Made by a program: the position numbers and the translations under genes
Notes under the pieces: model-generated
Database searches by the model: none
What the model was told of the DNA's origin: nothing
Seen by the model: only the letters and a program-made list of their open reading frames with translations
In this document: positions 38,070 through 46,962 of the stretch, piece after piece
Layout of the letters: each line of letters begins with the position of its first letter
Position numbering within the stretch: the stretch's first letter is position 1
Assembly: GCF_002179635.1 (NCBI RefSeq)
Contig: NZ_NFOE01000052.1
Span: forward strand, 1 to 51,945
Source: Campylobacter jejuni
Lineage (GTDB): Bacteria; Campylobacterota; Campylobacteria; Campylobacterales; Campylobacteraceae
Direction of reading: 5' to 3'
DNA length: 51,945 nucleotides

Positions 38070-39374
38070 ATGGAAAATACAAAAGAAAAAAAACAACATC
38101 AAAGAACACACGTTCCAGTGGAAGGTTACAAGATAGAAGATTTAAAGTTGCTTGATCTAGAAAGCTTAGTTAAAATCGCCAATGAAGCAGAAATAGAAAA
38201 TCCAAGAGAATTTAGAAGACAAGATCTTATTTTTGAAATTCTAAAAGCACAAACCAAAAAAGGTGGCTTTATACTCTTTACGGGGATTTTAGAAATTTCA
38301 CCTGAAGGCTATGGCTTTTTACGTGGAATGGATTCAAATTTAAGTGACAGTGTAAATGATGCTTATGTATCAAATTCACAAATTCGCAAATTTGCTCTGC
38401 GTGTTGGAGATATAGTTACTGGTCAAGTTAGAGAACCAAAAGATCAAGAAAAATACTACGCTTTATTAAAAATCGAAGCGATTAATTATCTTCCATTAAA
38501 AGAAGCCAGAGAAAGACCTTTATTTGACAATCTTACTCCAATTTTTCCAACTGAAAAAATCAAATTAGAATACGATCCTTTAAAACTAACAGGTAGAATG
38601 CTTGATCTATTTGCTCCTATAGGAAAAGGTCAAAGAAGCTTAATCGTAGCACCTCCAAGAACTGGTAAAACTGAGCTAATGAAAGAACTAGCTACTGCTA
38701 TTGCTAAAAATCACCCAGAGGCTCATTTGATTGTACTTTTGGTAGATGAGCGTCCTGAAGAAGTTACAGATATGCAAAGATGTGTTAAAGGTGAGGTTTT
38801 TAGCTCAACTTTTGATTTACCTGCTTATAATCATGTTAGAGTAGCTGAACTTGTTATAGAAAAAGCAAAAAGAATGGTAGAAACAGGTAAAGATGTTATT
38901 ATTTTGCTTGATTCTATTACAAGATTAGCAAGAGCTTATAACACTGCCACACCAAGTAGTGGCAAGGTTTTAAGTGGTGGGGTTGATGCAAATGCCTTAC
39001 ATAAACCAAAACGCTTTTTTGGTGCAGCTAGAAATATAGAACATGGTGGCTCATTAACCATCATAGCAACTGCTTTAATAGAAACAGGCTCAAGAATGGA
39101 TGAAGTAATTTTTGAAGAATTTAAAGGCACGGGAAATAGTGAAATCGTTCTTGATAGAAATATTTCAGATAGAAGAATTTATCCTGCAATTAATATCATA
39201 AAATCAGGTACTAGAAAAGAAGAATTACTTCAAGGTGTTGAAAAACTTCAAAAAATTTGGGCAATTAGATCAGCTATTTCACAAATGGATGATATAGAAG
39301 CTTTAAAATTCTTATACTCTAAAATGCTAAAAACTAAAAGCAATGAAGAGTTATTATCTATCATGAATGAGTAG
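38070..39374 (+). CDS. rho: Transcription termination factor Rho
   Basis: The 434-residue hexameric RNA helicase has the Rho-N helix bundle ([34 protein letters not shown]), the cold-shock-like RNA-binding domain ([32 protein letters not shown]) and the ATPase core with Walker [28 protein letters not shown] and [14 protein letters not shown], plus R-loop residues ([21 protein letters not shown]). AGAGGATAC precedes the ATG; dnaX follows 2 bases after the stop. Confidence 0.97.
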   Translation: MENTKEKKQHQRTHVPVEGYKIEDLKLLDLESLVKIANEAEIENPREFRRQDLIFEILKAQTKKGGFILFTGILEISPEGYGFLRGMDSNLSDSVNDAYVSNSQIRKFALRVGDIVTGQVREPKDQEKYYALLKIEAINYLPLKEARERPLFDNLTPIFPTEKIKLEYDPLKLTGRMLDLFAPIGKGQRSLIVAPPRTGKTELMKELATAIAKNHPEAHLIVLLVDERPEEVTDMQRCVKGEVFSSTFDLPAYNHVRVAELVIEKAKRMVETGKDVIILLDSITRLARAYNTATPSSGKVLSGGVDANALHKPKRFFGAARNIEHGGSLTIIATALIETGSRMDEVIFEEFKGTGNSEIVLDRNISDRRIYPAINIIKSGTRKEELLQGVEKLQKIWAIRSAISQMDDIEALKFLYSKMLKTKSNEELLSIMNE

Positions 39375-39376
39375 CA

Positions 39377-40909
39377 ATGCTTCAAGCTCTTGCTGTTAAA
39401 TATAGACCAAAAAATTTCAATGAACTTGTAGGGCAAAATACTGTTTCTACAAGCTTAAAATATGCTCTTGAAAACAACCGTTTAGCACATGCTTATTTAT
39501 TTTCAGGATTACGCGGAAGCGGAAAGACTTCAAGTGCAAGAATTTTTTCAAGAGCCCTAGTATGCGAAAATGGACCAAGTGCTAATCCTTGTGGAGAATG
39601 TTCTCAATGCTTATCTTCACTTAATGGCTCTAATATAGACATTATAGAAATGGATGCTGCAAGTCATAGAAGCTTAGAAGACATACAAGAGCTTATCGAG
39701 CAAGTTAAATACGCTCCATCTTTAGCTAGGTTTAAAATTTTTATTATCGATGAAGTGCATATGCTTACCCCACAAGCTGCAAATGCTTTGCTTAAAACCT
39801 TAGAAGAGCCACCAAGTTATGTAAAATTTATACTAGCAACAACCGATCCCTTAAAACTTCCTGCTACAGTTCTTTCAAGAACACAGCATTTTAGATTTAA
39901 GCAAATTTCTACCCATGATATCTTAAATCATCTTGAGTGGATTTTGGAAAAAGAAAATATTAGTTATGAAAAAGAAGCTTTAAAACTCATTGCAAGAAGT
40001 GGAAATGGTTCTTTAAGAGATACCCTAACCTTACTAGATCAAGCCATAGTATATTGTCAAAATGATATACAAACACAAAAAATCACTGCAATGCTAGGCT
40101 TTTTGGATCCAGCTAAAATTGAAGAATTTTATCAAGCCATTTTAGCTAATGATAAAGATAAGGTTCTTGAGTTTTTAAAAGAATTTGAAGATTATGAAGC
40201 AAGTAATGTCATTGATGAGATGATATTTTTTCTAAAAGAAGCGTTTTTTGCCAAAAATAATCTTTTTTCTATGTTAATTTATGAAAGATTTTTTAGAATT
40301 CTTTCACGCGCTAAGACTATGTTAAATTCTAGTGATGATAATAGCTTTGTACTTTGCGTTATGGCTTTCATGCTTATTGAAGCAACTTATTTAAAAAGCA
40401 TTGATGAGGCTATTAAAAGCTCAAAACAAGATAGCATGCCAAGTCCAAAACAACAAGAAATTCCTTCTATTCAACAAACTCCTAAAGAAGAAAAACTTAA
40501 TCCTTATGAAAATCTCTTAAAAGCAATATATAAAAGAGATTATGACTTAGCTGAAGTTTTCAAAAAAACCACGCAGTTTATTTCTTTTGAAGGTAATATT
40601 TTAAGTATTAGTTCACATGCTAAAGATGATGATAGAATGGTTTTAAACAATGGTTTTAAATTAATCAAAACATTACTTCATGAGCTTTTTGGAGAAAAAA
40701 CACAAATTAAAATTCAAAAAATAGAAACCATAGATACTCAAAAACTACAAGATATATTCAAAACCCCTATAAAACAAGAAGTAAAAAGCACTCCAAATTT
40801 AAATGAGCATTTTGAAAATTTTAAAAAAGACGCTAAAAAATATGATCCTAAAGATGAAACCAAAGAAGCTCTTAACAAGCTCTTTGGTCCTCCGACAATA
40901 CAAAATTAA
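39377..40909 (+). CDS. dnaX: DNA polymerase III subunits gamma/tau
   Basis: Clamp-loader ATPase of 510 residues. It contains Walker A (FSGLRGSGKTSSARIF), the zinc module CENGPSANPCGECSQC, Walker B DEVH (FIIDEVHMLTPQAANALLKTLEEPP), sensor 1 (TTDPLKLPATVLSRTQHFRF) and the sensor 2 region (ARSGNGSLRDTLTLLDQA). The remainder is a variable tau-like tail. I see no obvious slippery site for a shorter gamma form. It overlaps the TonB-receptor stop tail to tail by 4 bases. Confidence 0.95.
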   Translation: MLQALAVKYRPKNFNELVGQNTVSTSLKYALENNRLAHAYLFSGLRGSGKTSSARIFSRALVCENGPSANPCGECSQCLSSLNGSNIDIIEMDAASHRSLEDIQELIEQVKYAPSLARFKIFIIDEVHMLTPQAANALLKTLEEPPSYVKFILATTDPLKLPATVLSRTQHFRFKQISTHDILNHLEWILEKENISYEKEALKLIARSGNGSLRDTLTLLDQAIVYCQNDIQTQKITAMLGFLDPAKIEEFYQAILANDKDKVLEFLKEFEDYEASNVIDEMIFFLKEAFFAKNNLFSMLIYERFFRILSRAKTMLNSSDDNSFVLCVMAFMLIEATYLKSIDEAIKSSKQDSMPSPKQQEIPSIQQTPKEEKLNPYENLLKAIYKRDYDLAEVFKKTTQFISFEGNILSISSHAKDDDRMVLNNGFKLIKTLLHELFGEKTQIKIQKIETIDTQKLQDIFKTPIKQEVKSTPNLNEHFENFKKDAKKYDPKDETKEALNKLFGPPTIQN

Positions 40910-42996
40910 AAACTACCATTGATTGAAATATAAATTCTTCTTCCCTCTTCTATGCGATTATAAGTATTTACCCAAACATCTTTGCCATCACTCTTATAAG
41001 AATCCCAATCATTTGTAAAACTTTTATCAAAAAGATTATAAATTGCTGCATTAATGTTCCATTTTTTATTAATATCATAACGCACACCCATAGAAGCTAG
41101 AAAGACATCTTGATAATATTCTCTATTAATATTTGTATCACCCATATAACGATCTATTTGCCATTCACCTTTTACCCATGGAGTGAATTTATTAAAGATA
41201 TTATAACTTACTTTTAACATGATATTGTGTTTTAAACTATCAATTTCTGGTTTTCCTATCACAGCCTTATCTTGTGCATCTTTTACTTCACTATCAAGAT
41301 AAGTATAAGCTAGATCTAAATTTAAATGCTCTATAGGAGTAATCCCCGCTCCAAGCTCTATACCCTTATATTCAACTTTGTCATGATTAATCGCTTGATA
41401 GCATGTATCAGCCTCGCATTTTCCAATACCCGAAATCATACTATCTTTGCCGAATTTTTGACTAGAAATTTTATCTTTAAAATTTGTTAAAAAGCCAGTT
41501 GCTGAAATATAAAATAAATCATTATTATAAACAGCAGCTAGTTCATAATTAAGCGAGGTTTCTTCTTTTAAATTCGGATTTCCATACATAGGATATTTAC
41601 CCTGTCCGCTATAATTATAAGCACCAGCTATCAATCTATTAGCATATGGGGTTCTAAAGCCTGTTGAAACACCACCTTTTAAAGTAAGTTCGCTGGTGGG
41701 ATTATAAACCAAATAAGCTCTTGGAGAAATATTATTTCCAAAAATTTCATGATAATTATATCTTGCACCAAAAGTAAATCTTAAATCATCTCTTATACTA
41801 TACTCATCTTCTGCAAAAAAAGCTAATAAATACTGATCAAAATTAGTAGGATTGGCGATTTTATCTTGCATTTTTTCAAGTCTATATTCACCACCCACGC
41901 TTAAAATATGGCTTTGACCTAAAGGAATAACTGATTTTGTATCTAAAATAATATCTTCAGCAACTATATTTCTATTTTGTCCTAAAAATGGTTGTGTTTT
42001 TTGACCAACCACCTCGCGTCCATCATTACTTACACGGTTATACTGCAAGGTAGAAGTAATCGAAAAATCTTCATACACACCCTCATGACTTAGGTAAGTT
42101 ACCAACTTATCTACTTGAATAGTGTCTGTATAGCCACCTGTTAAGGCCCCATTATCACTAGATGGTTTAGTCAGCGTTCCTAGTTGTCCTTTTTTATTAT
42201 CATAATGATTTCTTGAAAAATCAATATCAAATATCAAGGTATTATAATCATCTACTAAATAATTTAACCGAGTTCCTAAATTAAAATTATTAGATTTTGT
42301 AGGGCTTTGTGCTTGATCACCTTGTACTCTTTGACCACTCCCATTACTAAATTCAACGTTAGATTGCTCCCTATAAAACTCTCTAAAGCGCAAGGTTAAT
42401 CCTAGACGATCATTCATCAATGGACCACTTGAATATATACTTGTACCATAAGTATTACCCCATTCTTTATGTGCATTAAAAATACTATCTAAACTAACTG
42501 ATGTTTCCCATTTATCGCTTACTTTTTTTGTGATGATATTTACAACACCACCTAAAGCTTCAGAACCATATAAAGTACTCATTGGTCCTTTTATCACTTC
42601 TATTCTTTCTATACTAGAAATTGGAGGTAAGAATGAATTTGAAATTTCATTAAAACCATTAGGCCCGACTTCTCCACCTATCCCTTGACGGCGCCCATCG
42701 ATTAAAATTAAAGTGTATCCGGTAATACCTCTCATGGTAATGTTATAAGATCCAGTTTTTCCCTTGCTAGCAAATAAATCCACACCAGGAATATCAGCAA
42801 TAGCTTCGGCAACATCTCTATAAGGCTTACTTTCTAAATCTTTTTTGCTAATCACATTTATAGTAGCAGGAGCTTCTTTAATATCTTGAGAAAAACCAGA
42901 AGCACTTACTATGGAGCTATCTAATAAAACTTCTTGCGATAAAGCATTACAGACCAAAAAACTAGCAACACAAAACGATAAACAATGTTTTTTCAT
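40906..42996 (-). CDS. TonB-dependent outer membrane receptor, CfrA/CfrB-like
   Basis: The 696-residue receptor has a signal peptide (MKKHCLSFCVASFLVCNALS), a TonB-box-like start (VLLDSSIVSASGF), the plug domain at about 40-150 (KEAPATINVISKKDLESKPYRDVAEAIADIPGVDL, RGITGYTLILIDGRRQGIG, IERIEVIKGPMSTLYGSEALGGVVNIITKK) and a 22-strand-type barrel. A Cys pair (GKCEADTCYQ) lies in an extracellular loop. It resembles the Campylobacter ferric-enterobactin receptor group, but the ligand cannot be fixed from sequence. Fur-box-like sites lie just upstream, facing exbB-exbD-tonB. Confidence 0.92.
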   Translation of the reverse strand: MKKHCLSFCVASFLVCNALSQEVLLDSSIVSASGFSQDIKEAPATINVISKKDLESKPYRDVAEAIADIPGVDLFASKGKTGSYNITMRGITGYTLILIDGRRQGIGGEVGPNGFNEISNSFLPPISSIERIEVIKGPMSTLYGSEALGGVVNIITKKVSDKWETSVSLDSIFNAHKEWGNTYGTSIYSSGPLMNDRLGLTLRFREFYREQSNVEFSNGSGQRVQGDQAQSPTKSNNFNLGTRLNYLVDDYNTLIFDIDFSRNHYDNKKGQLGTLTKPSSDNGALTGGYTDTIQVDKLVTYLSHEGVYEDFSITSTLQYNRVSNDGREVVGQKTQPFLGQNRNIVAEDIILDTKSVIPLGQSHILSVGGEYRLEKMQDKIANPTNFDQYLLAFFAEDEYSIRDDLRFTFGARYNYHEIFGNNISPRAYLVYNPTSELTLKGGVSTGFRTPYANRLIAGAYNYSGQGKYPMYGNPNLKEETSLNYELAAVYNNDLFYISATGFLTNFKDKISSQKFGKDSMISGIGKCEADTCYQAINHDKVEYKGIELGAGITPIEHLNLDLAYTYLDSEVKDAQDKAVIGKPEIDSLKHNIMLKVSYNIFNKFTPWVKGEWQIDRYMGDTNINREYYQDVFLASMGVRYDINKKWNINAAIYNLFDKSFTNDWDSYKSDGKDVWVNTYNRIEEGRRIYISINGSF

Positions 42997-43040
42997 TATT
43001 TCCTTTCTTAAATAAACAAAATTTTCAAAATTGGTATATT

Positions 43041-43058
43041 ATGATAATAATTATTAAT
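43041..43058 (-). promoter_or_regulatory. Fur box of the TonB-receptor promoter
   Basis: ATGATAATAATTATTAAT contains the perfect palindrome TAATAATTATTA and overlaps a CATAAT -10 candidate (43044-43039) on the minus strand. This matches the GATAAT-type Fur operator. Confidence 0.65.
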
Positions 43059-43082
43059 TTAAAATAAATTTATTGTATCAAT

Positions 43083-43100
43083 TATGATAATTGTTATTAA
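43083..43100 (+). promoter_or_regulatory. Fur box upstream of exbB
   Basis: TATGATAATTGTTATTAA is a GATAAT-N-ATTA(T)-type site about 24 bases upstream of the exbB -10 box, so iron-loaded Fur would block the promoter. Confidence 0.6.
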
Positions 43101-43122
43101 TAAAAAATTTAACTTTTAGTAA

Positions 43123-43128
43123 TATAAT
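43123..43128 (+). promoter_or_regulatory. -10 box (TATAAT) of exbB-exbD-tonB
   Basis: TATAAT with expected start near 43135, followed by GAGGAT before the exbB ATG. The second Fur box sits just upstream. Confidence 0.7.
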
Positions 43129-43154
43129 CACAAAAAATTTAAAATGAGGATATG

Positions 43155-43586
43155 ATGGAATTTTTAAAAACTTATATTGATTTAATTATATTTGTAGTTT
43201 TAGGGATAATGGCATTTATTGCTATATGGTGTACTATAGAACGTATATTGTTTTTTAGAAAAATTAAACTAAATGATTATCAATGTCAAGAAAAATTTGA
43301 TGATGCAATTAGTGAAAATCTTACTATGCTTTATATCATTTACACTAATGCTCCTTATGTAGGACTTTTGGGAACTGTAGTGGGGATTATGATTACATTT
43401 TATGATATGGGTGCAAGTGGGAATATTGATGTTAAATCTATTGTTATTGGTTTATCACTAGCCTTAAAGGCTACTGCTTTGGGAATTTTAGTTGCCATTC
43501 CTTCTTTAATGGCTTATAATGGATTGCTTAGAAAAATATCAACCTTGAGTAATGCATATCGTATTTTTAAGGATAAAAATGCTTAA
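43155..43586 (+). CDS. exbB: Biopolymer transport protein ExbB
   Basis: Proton-channel subunit that powers TonB. I take the second of two adjacent ATGs (43155), as AGGA is four bases upstream of it and only one base from the first. The 143-residue protein has three membrane segments and conserved GTVVGIMITF (proton channel helix, LLGTVVGIMITFYDM) and ALKATALGILVAIPSLMAYNGL. This is the short ExbB of Campylobacter. Overlaps exbD by 8 bases. Confidence 0.93.
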   Translation: MEFLKTYIDLIIFVVLGIMAFIAIWCTIERILFFRKIKLNDYQCQEKFDDAISENLTMLYIIYTNAPYVGLLGTVVGIMITFYDMGASGNIDVKSIVIGLSLALKATALGILVAIPSLMAYNGLLRKISTLSNAYRIFKDKNA

Positions 43587-43968
43587 ATTACCAAAAAATG
43601 AAGGTTTAAACATCATTCCTTTTATAGACATAATGCTTGTTTTACTAGCTATTGTTTTAAGCATATCCACTTTTATCGCACATGGTGAAATCAAAATCAA
43701 TCTACCACAAAGCGAAAATTCAAATTCCATAAATGAAAACAAGGACAAAGTGAGTATTTTGATTGATAAAGAAAATAAATTTTATATCGATGGAAAAGCA
43801 ATCTCCCTAGAAGAAATAAAAGTAAAATTTGACACTATAGATTCTAAAACCTTAGTGGAATTAAAAAGTGATAAAGAAGCAAAATTTGAAAGTTTTGTAA
43901 AAATTATTGATATTTTAAAAAATAAAAATCATGAAAATTTTCAAATTTTAACAGAGCAAAAAAGATGA
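43579..43968 (+). CDS. exbD: Biopolymer transport protein ExbD
   Basis: The 129-residue subunit has the MLKLPKNEGLNIIPFIDIMLVLLAIVL membrane helix with the essential Asp (Asp17) and a periplasmic domain (KVSILIDKENKFYIDGKAISL). I chose ATG 43579 because AAGGAT lies just upstream and the gene overlaps exbB; an ATG nine codons earlier lacks a site. Overlaps tonB by 4 bases. Confidence 0.93.
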   Translation: MLKLPKNEGLNIIPFIDIMLVLLAIVLSISTFIAHGEIKINLPQSENSNSINENKDKVSILIDKENKFYIDGKAISLEEIKVKFDTIDSKTLVELKSDKEAKFESFVKIIDILKNKNHENFQILTEQKR

Positions 43969-44618
43969 AAACATTTATAAATAATCATAAAAATCAGTCA
44001 TTTTTTATCACTTTATTTCTCTTTTTACCTTTATTTTTTGTTTTTATTTATACTAAGAATTTTTTACATATACAACATAGCTCTTCAAAAGAAGAAAAAT
44101 TTAATATAGCTATAAAACAGTTTTTACAAGATTCTCCTAAAGCAAAAACCGAACAGCCTAAACAAGAAAAAATAAAAAAACTAGAACAAACGAAAGAAAA
44201 ATCTGTTATTCAACCTAAAAAAGTAAATACTTTAACTAATACCAAGATAACAAATCAATTAAATGAAGAAATAAAACCTCAAAAAACTTTAACCCAAGAA
44301 AAAAATACTCCAACAACTTCTCAAGAAAGCATATCTTTAACTAATAACAATGAACTTTTAAAAGAAGTCAAACAAGCTATAGATGAAGCTTTAATCTATC
44401 CTAGACAAGCCAAAAAAATGCGAATGAGTGGTGAAATTTTAGTAGAATTCACATGGACTAAAGATAAAAATCTATTAAACTTAAAAATATTAAAACCATC
44501 AAAATATAAATTATTGAACGATAGTGCCTTAGAAACTATACGTATAGCGTCTAAGAATTTTCCACAATATGAAAAAACTTTTCATATAAGAATACCCTTA
44601 ATATATAAAATAAACTAA
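43965..44618 (+). CDS. tonB: TonB energy transducer
   Basis: The 217-residue protein has an amino-terminal anchor (FFITLFLFLPLFFVFIYTKNFLHI), a Lys/Glu/Pro/Gln-rich periplasmic linker (about 55-130) and the TonB carboxy-terminal fold (IYPRQAKKMRMSGEILVEFTWTKDKNLLNLKILKPS ... ALETIRIASKNFPQY). It couples ExbBD to outer-membrane receptors such as the divergent one. Confidence 0.94.
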   Translation: MKTFINNHKNQSFFITLFLFLPLFFVFIYTKNFLHIQHSSSKEEKFNIAIKQFLQDSPKAKTEQPKQEKIKKLEQTKEKSVIQPKKVNTLTNTKITNQLNEEIKPQKTLTQEKNTPTTSQESISLTNNNELLKEVKQAIDEALIYPRQAKKMRMSGEILVEFTWTKDKNLLNLKILKPSKYKLLNDSALETIRIASKNFPQYEKTFHIRIPLIYKIN

Positions 44619-44634
44619 GCAAAATTGCTTAGTT
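44613..44634. terminator. Hairpin between convergent tonB and DUF411 gene
   Basis: AACTAAGCAA (44613-44622) and TTGCTTAGTT (44625-44634) form a 10-bp perfect stem with a two-base loop overlapping the tonB stop. The T-run after it is short on the plus strand. Confidence 0.6.
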
Positions 44635-45081
44635 TGTCGTGATTAAATTATGTCCTTTATAGATCCCATAAATTTTATAATCTCCATTTTTAAGCATTAA
44701 AACTACAGGATATTCTTCTTCGTAACCTTGCTCCATCCCAGGACTTCCTTGAGGCATACCAGGAGCAGAAATACCTATAACATCTTCAGGTTTATTTTTC
44801 AAAAGCCAAGCAACTGCATCTTCAGGAACATGTCCTTCTATAGCATAACCATCAATTACGCCAGTATGGCAACTTTGATACATAGGCTGAATATTCATTT
44901 TTTCTTTTATTTTTAAAAAATCCTCGCTTTTGTGTATTTGCACTTTATAGCCTTTATCTTTCATATAATTAGCCCAAAGATCACAACATCCACAAGTAGG
45001 ACTTTCGTAAATATTTAATAATTTATCTCCACCAATTAAAACTATACTTGATAACACTAAAACACTAATAATTTTCTTCAT
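44629..45081 (-). CDS. DUF411 periplasmic metal-binding protein
   Basis: The 150-residue protein has a signal peptide (MKKIISVLVLSSIVLIG) and the DUF411 pattern: CGCC (Cys30, Cys32, Cys33), YQSCHTGVIDGYAIEGHVPEDAVAWLLKNKP, then a Met-rich loop (SAPGMPQGSPGMEQG). DUF411 proteins are linked to copper and sit near cbb3 oxidase or copper genes; ccoI lies a few kilobases away. It is convergent with tonB, so not part of the Fur unit. Confidence 0.85.
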   Translation of the reverse strand: MKKIISVLVLSSIVLIGGDKLLNIYESPTCGCCDLWANYMKDKGYKVQIHKSEDFLKIKEKMNIQPMYQSCHTGVIDGYAIEGHVPEDAVAWLLKNKPEDVIGISAPGMPQGSPGMEQGYEEEYPVVLMLKNGDYKIYGIYKGHNLITTN

Positions 45082-45103
45082 AATATTCCTTTATCATAAA
45101 TAA

Positions 45104-45568
45104 TTACATAAAAACGTCTGATGTTTTAAGAGTCGTTTTTTGCTTTTCTTCAAATTGCGCTTGTGCTATTAACTGTTTAGGACTCAATTGAATATTGATA
45201 TGAGAAATTTTATCTTGCAAACTACTTTGTATATTTTCTTTAATTTGCTCTTCTACTTTCTCTTTTATCTTTTCTTTGTATTTTTCATTACTTTCTGTAA
45301 ATTTTTTCTCATATTTACCGGTCTCTTTATTATAATACATTTCCTCTCTGTATTCTTTCAAGGCATTCTCTGAAGCTTCTTTTGCTTCTTGAAACAATTC
45401 CTTTAAAGGTCTATCATACAAGCTATTTTTTTCTTGGATACTTGAATTTAATTCAAGTGAAAATGCTTGTTCTTGATGGGATTGCACAGTTTGTTTTTCA
45501 TTTTTTTGTTTTGAACTAAAAATATCATATGAGTGATTAAAAAATCGATTTTCCTCTATACGAAACAT
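45104..45568 (-). CDS. Unknown coiled-coil protein behind a sigma-54-type promoter
   Basis: The 154-residue soluble protein is very rich in Glu/Lys/Gln and forms a long helix (about 45-120: KELFQEAKEASENALKEYREEMYYN ... KEKIKEKVEEQIKENIQSSLQDKISHI). It has no signal peptide or Cys. AGGAG stands seven bases before the ATG and a GG/GC promoter element lies at 45605-45618 (see that entry), suggesting membership of the RpoN flagellar regulon. I do not recognise the family; a role in flagellar assembly or motility is inferred from the promoter only. Confidence 0.65.
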   Translation of the reverse strand: MFRIEENRFFNHSYDIFSSKQKNEKQTVQSHQEQAFSLELNSSIQEKNSLYDRPLKELFQEAKEASENALKEYREEMYYNKETGKYEKKFTESNEKYKEKIKEKVEEQIKENIQSSLQDKISHINIQLSPKQLIAQAQFEEKQKTTLKTSDVFM

Positions 45569-45604
45569 CTTTATGCTCCTGAATAAAATTATAAATCACA
45601 ACAA

Positions 45605-45618
45605 GCAAAAAATATTCC
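45605..45618 (-). promoter_or_regulatory. Sigma-54 (RpoN) promoter candidate, -24 GG / -12 GC
   Basis: Minus strand CGGAA-TATTTTT-TGCTTG: GG at 45618-45617 and GC at 45606-45605 are separated by exactly ten bases, the invariant RpoN spacing. It resembles the Campylobacter GGAA-N6-TTGCTT element. The expected start is near 45593, 25 bases before the ATG. Confidence 0.65.
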
Positions 45619-45681
45619 GATATATAAGTTACAAACCTATAAAACAATAAATTTTTATAGGTTTAATAACATATGTCAAAA

Positions 45682-46950
45682 CTAAAACTTAATAAAAAAA
45701 GAAATAATGAAAATTAAAAATAAAGCAAACAGTTGCGAAGGTCTTTGAAATTTATTTGAATCCTTTAAATTTGATCCTTCAACCAAGGGTATTACAGTTG
45801 ACAAAGCAGCAACGGGTCCTCCTGTTAAAAAGTATTGAGCTATAGAAGCTCCACCCGCTGCTACAAACGCCAAAGCAAAATTATAATCACAAACCTCCAT
45901 AGTAGCTTGTAAGAATGGCAACAAAATAGCTGAGCTCACACCATAACTTTGTGTTATAAATCCAGCAAAAACAGCTACTATAAACATTGCTTGAACTGGA
46001 GCTACATTTAAAATTGGCTCAAAGATAGTTGCAATAGTTTTTGCTAATCCTATTTCTTTAATCACAGCACTCATAAATAAAAATGTTATAGTCGCAACCA
46101 ACGGAATAGCTATCTTATTAACTCCATCTATCATATTTTTTTCTGCATTAAAAATATTGACCCTGCTAAGTACAATTGTTAAGATACTAGAAAATACCCC
46201 CAATAAAAAAATAGGATATCCTAAAATAAAACCACCAAATAAAACAATAAAAGGCAAAAAAATAACATAGACACTATGTTTACTATTTTGATTTTCTATT
46301 TCTTTTACTATTTCTTGTATTTTATTCTTATCAATAACTACAAAATTTTTCCTCTGATAAATTTTAGACCGAAACGCTGAACATAAAATTAAACTCACTG
46401 TAACAAAAATAGCAAAAATATTAATCAAACCAAAACCAATATTAGTAGCCCCAATAATCGCAACTTGCGTTGGGTGAGTAAAACCACCAAAATTACCAAG
46501 GTGGCCAGCATGCCCATGTATAGCAGCAGAATGATTCGGATTCATACCTAATAATACTGATGGTTTTGCGGTAATTACGGCTGTTACAGATGGTTGAGTA
46601 AAACCTGTCAACATTCCTATAACTCCAGCACATATAGCACTAGCAGAAGCAATTCCTTCTCCTCCACCAATTCTTCTACCAAATTTTATGATAATTTTTA
46701 TAATATCATCCATAAATCCACTTGACTGCATTATACCTATAAACATCAAAATACCCGTCATATCTAAAATAACAGGATTTAAACCTGCAAGCAAAAGAGA
46801 GTTTATAAGAATATTATCTGAATCTAACATTGCAATCAAAACGCTTATTGTTGTACCAACAACAGCAGTTAAATACAATGGGGTCTTTCCAATTACCATT
46901 AAAAAAAGAGTAATACACATAAATATTTGTGAAATAAACAAATAGCTCAT
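45682..46950 (-). CDS. GntP/ArsB-like permease
   Basis: The 422-residue inner-membrane protein has about 11 hydrophobic segments. Long Gly/Ala-rich stretches (GGGEGIASASAICAGVIGMLTGFTQPSVTAVI, HAGHLGNFGGFTHPTQVAIIGATNIGFGLINI, AAGGASIAQYFLTGGPVAALSTVIPLVEG) resemble GntP/ion-transporter superfamily permeases for carboxylates or amino acids. It follows the asparaginase gene by 12 bases on the same strand, so the likeliest substrate is asparagine or a dicarboxylic product such as aspartate. The substrate is an inference. Confidence 0.7.
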   Translation of the reverse strand: MSYLFISQIFMCITLFLMVIGKTPLYLTAVVGTTISVLIAMLDSDNILINSLLLAGLNPVILDMTGILMFIGIMQSSGFMDDIIKIIIKFGRRIGGGEGIASASAICAGVIGMLTGFTQPSVTAVITAKPSVLLGMNPNHSAAIHGHAGHLGNFGGFTHPTQVAIIGATNIGFGLINIFAIFVTVSLILCSAFRSKIYQRKNFVVIDKNKIQEIVKEIENQNSKHSVYVIFLPFIVLFGGFILGYPIFLLGVFSSILTIVLSRVNIFNAEKNMIDGVNKIAIPLVATITFLFMSAVIKEIGLAKTIATIFEPILNVAPVQAMFIVAVFAGFITQSYGVSSAILLPFLQATMEVCDYNFALAFVAAGGASIAQYFLTGGPVAALSTVIPLVEGSNLKDSNKFQRPSQLFALFLIFIISFFIKF

Positions 46951-46962
46951 ATTATTTCCTAA

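Noticed and set aside
39377..40909. Programmed frameshift for a short dnaX product
   Set aside because: No A-rich slippery heptamer followed by a stable hairpin is evident in the coding sequence.
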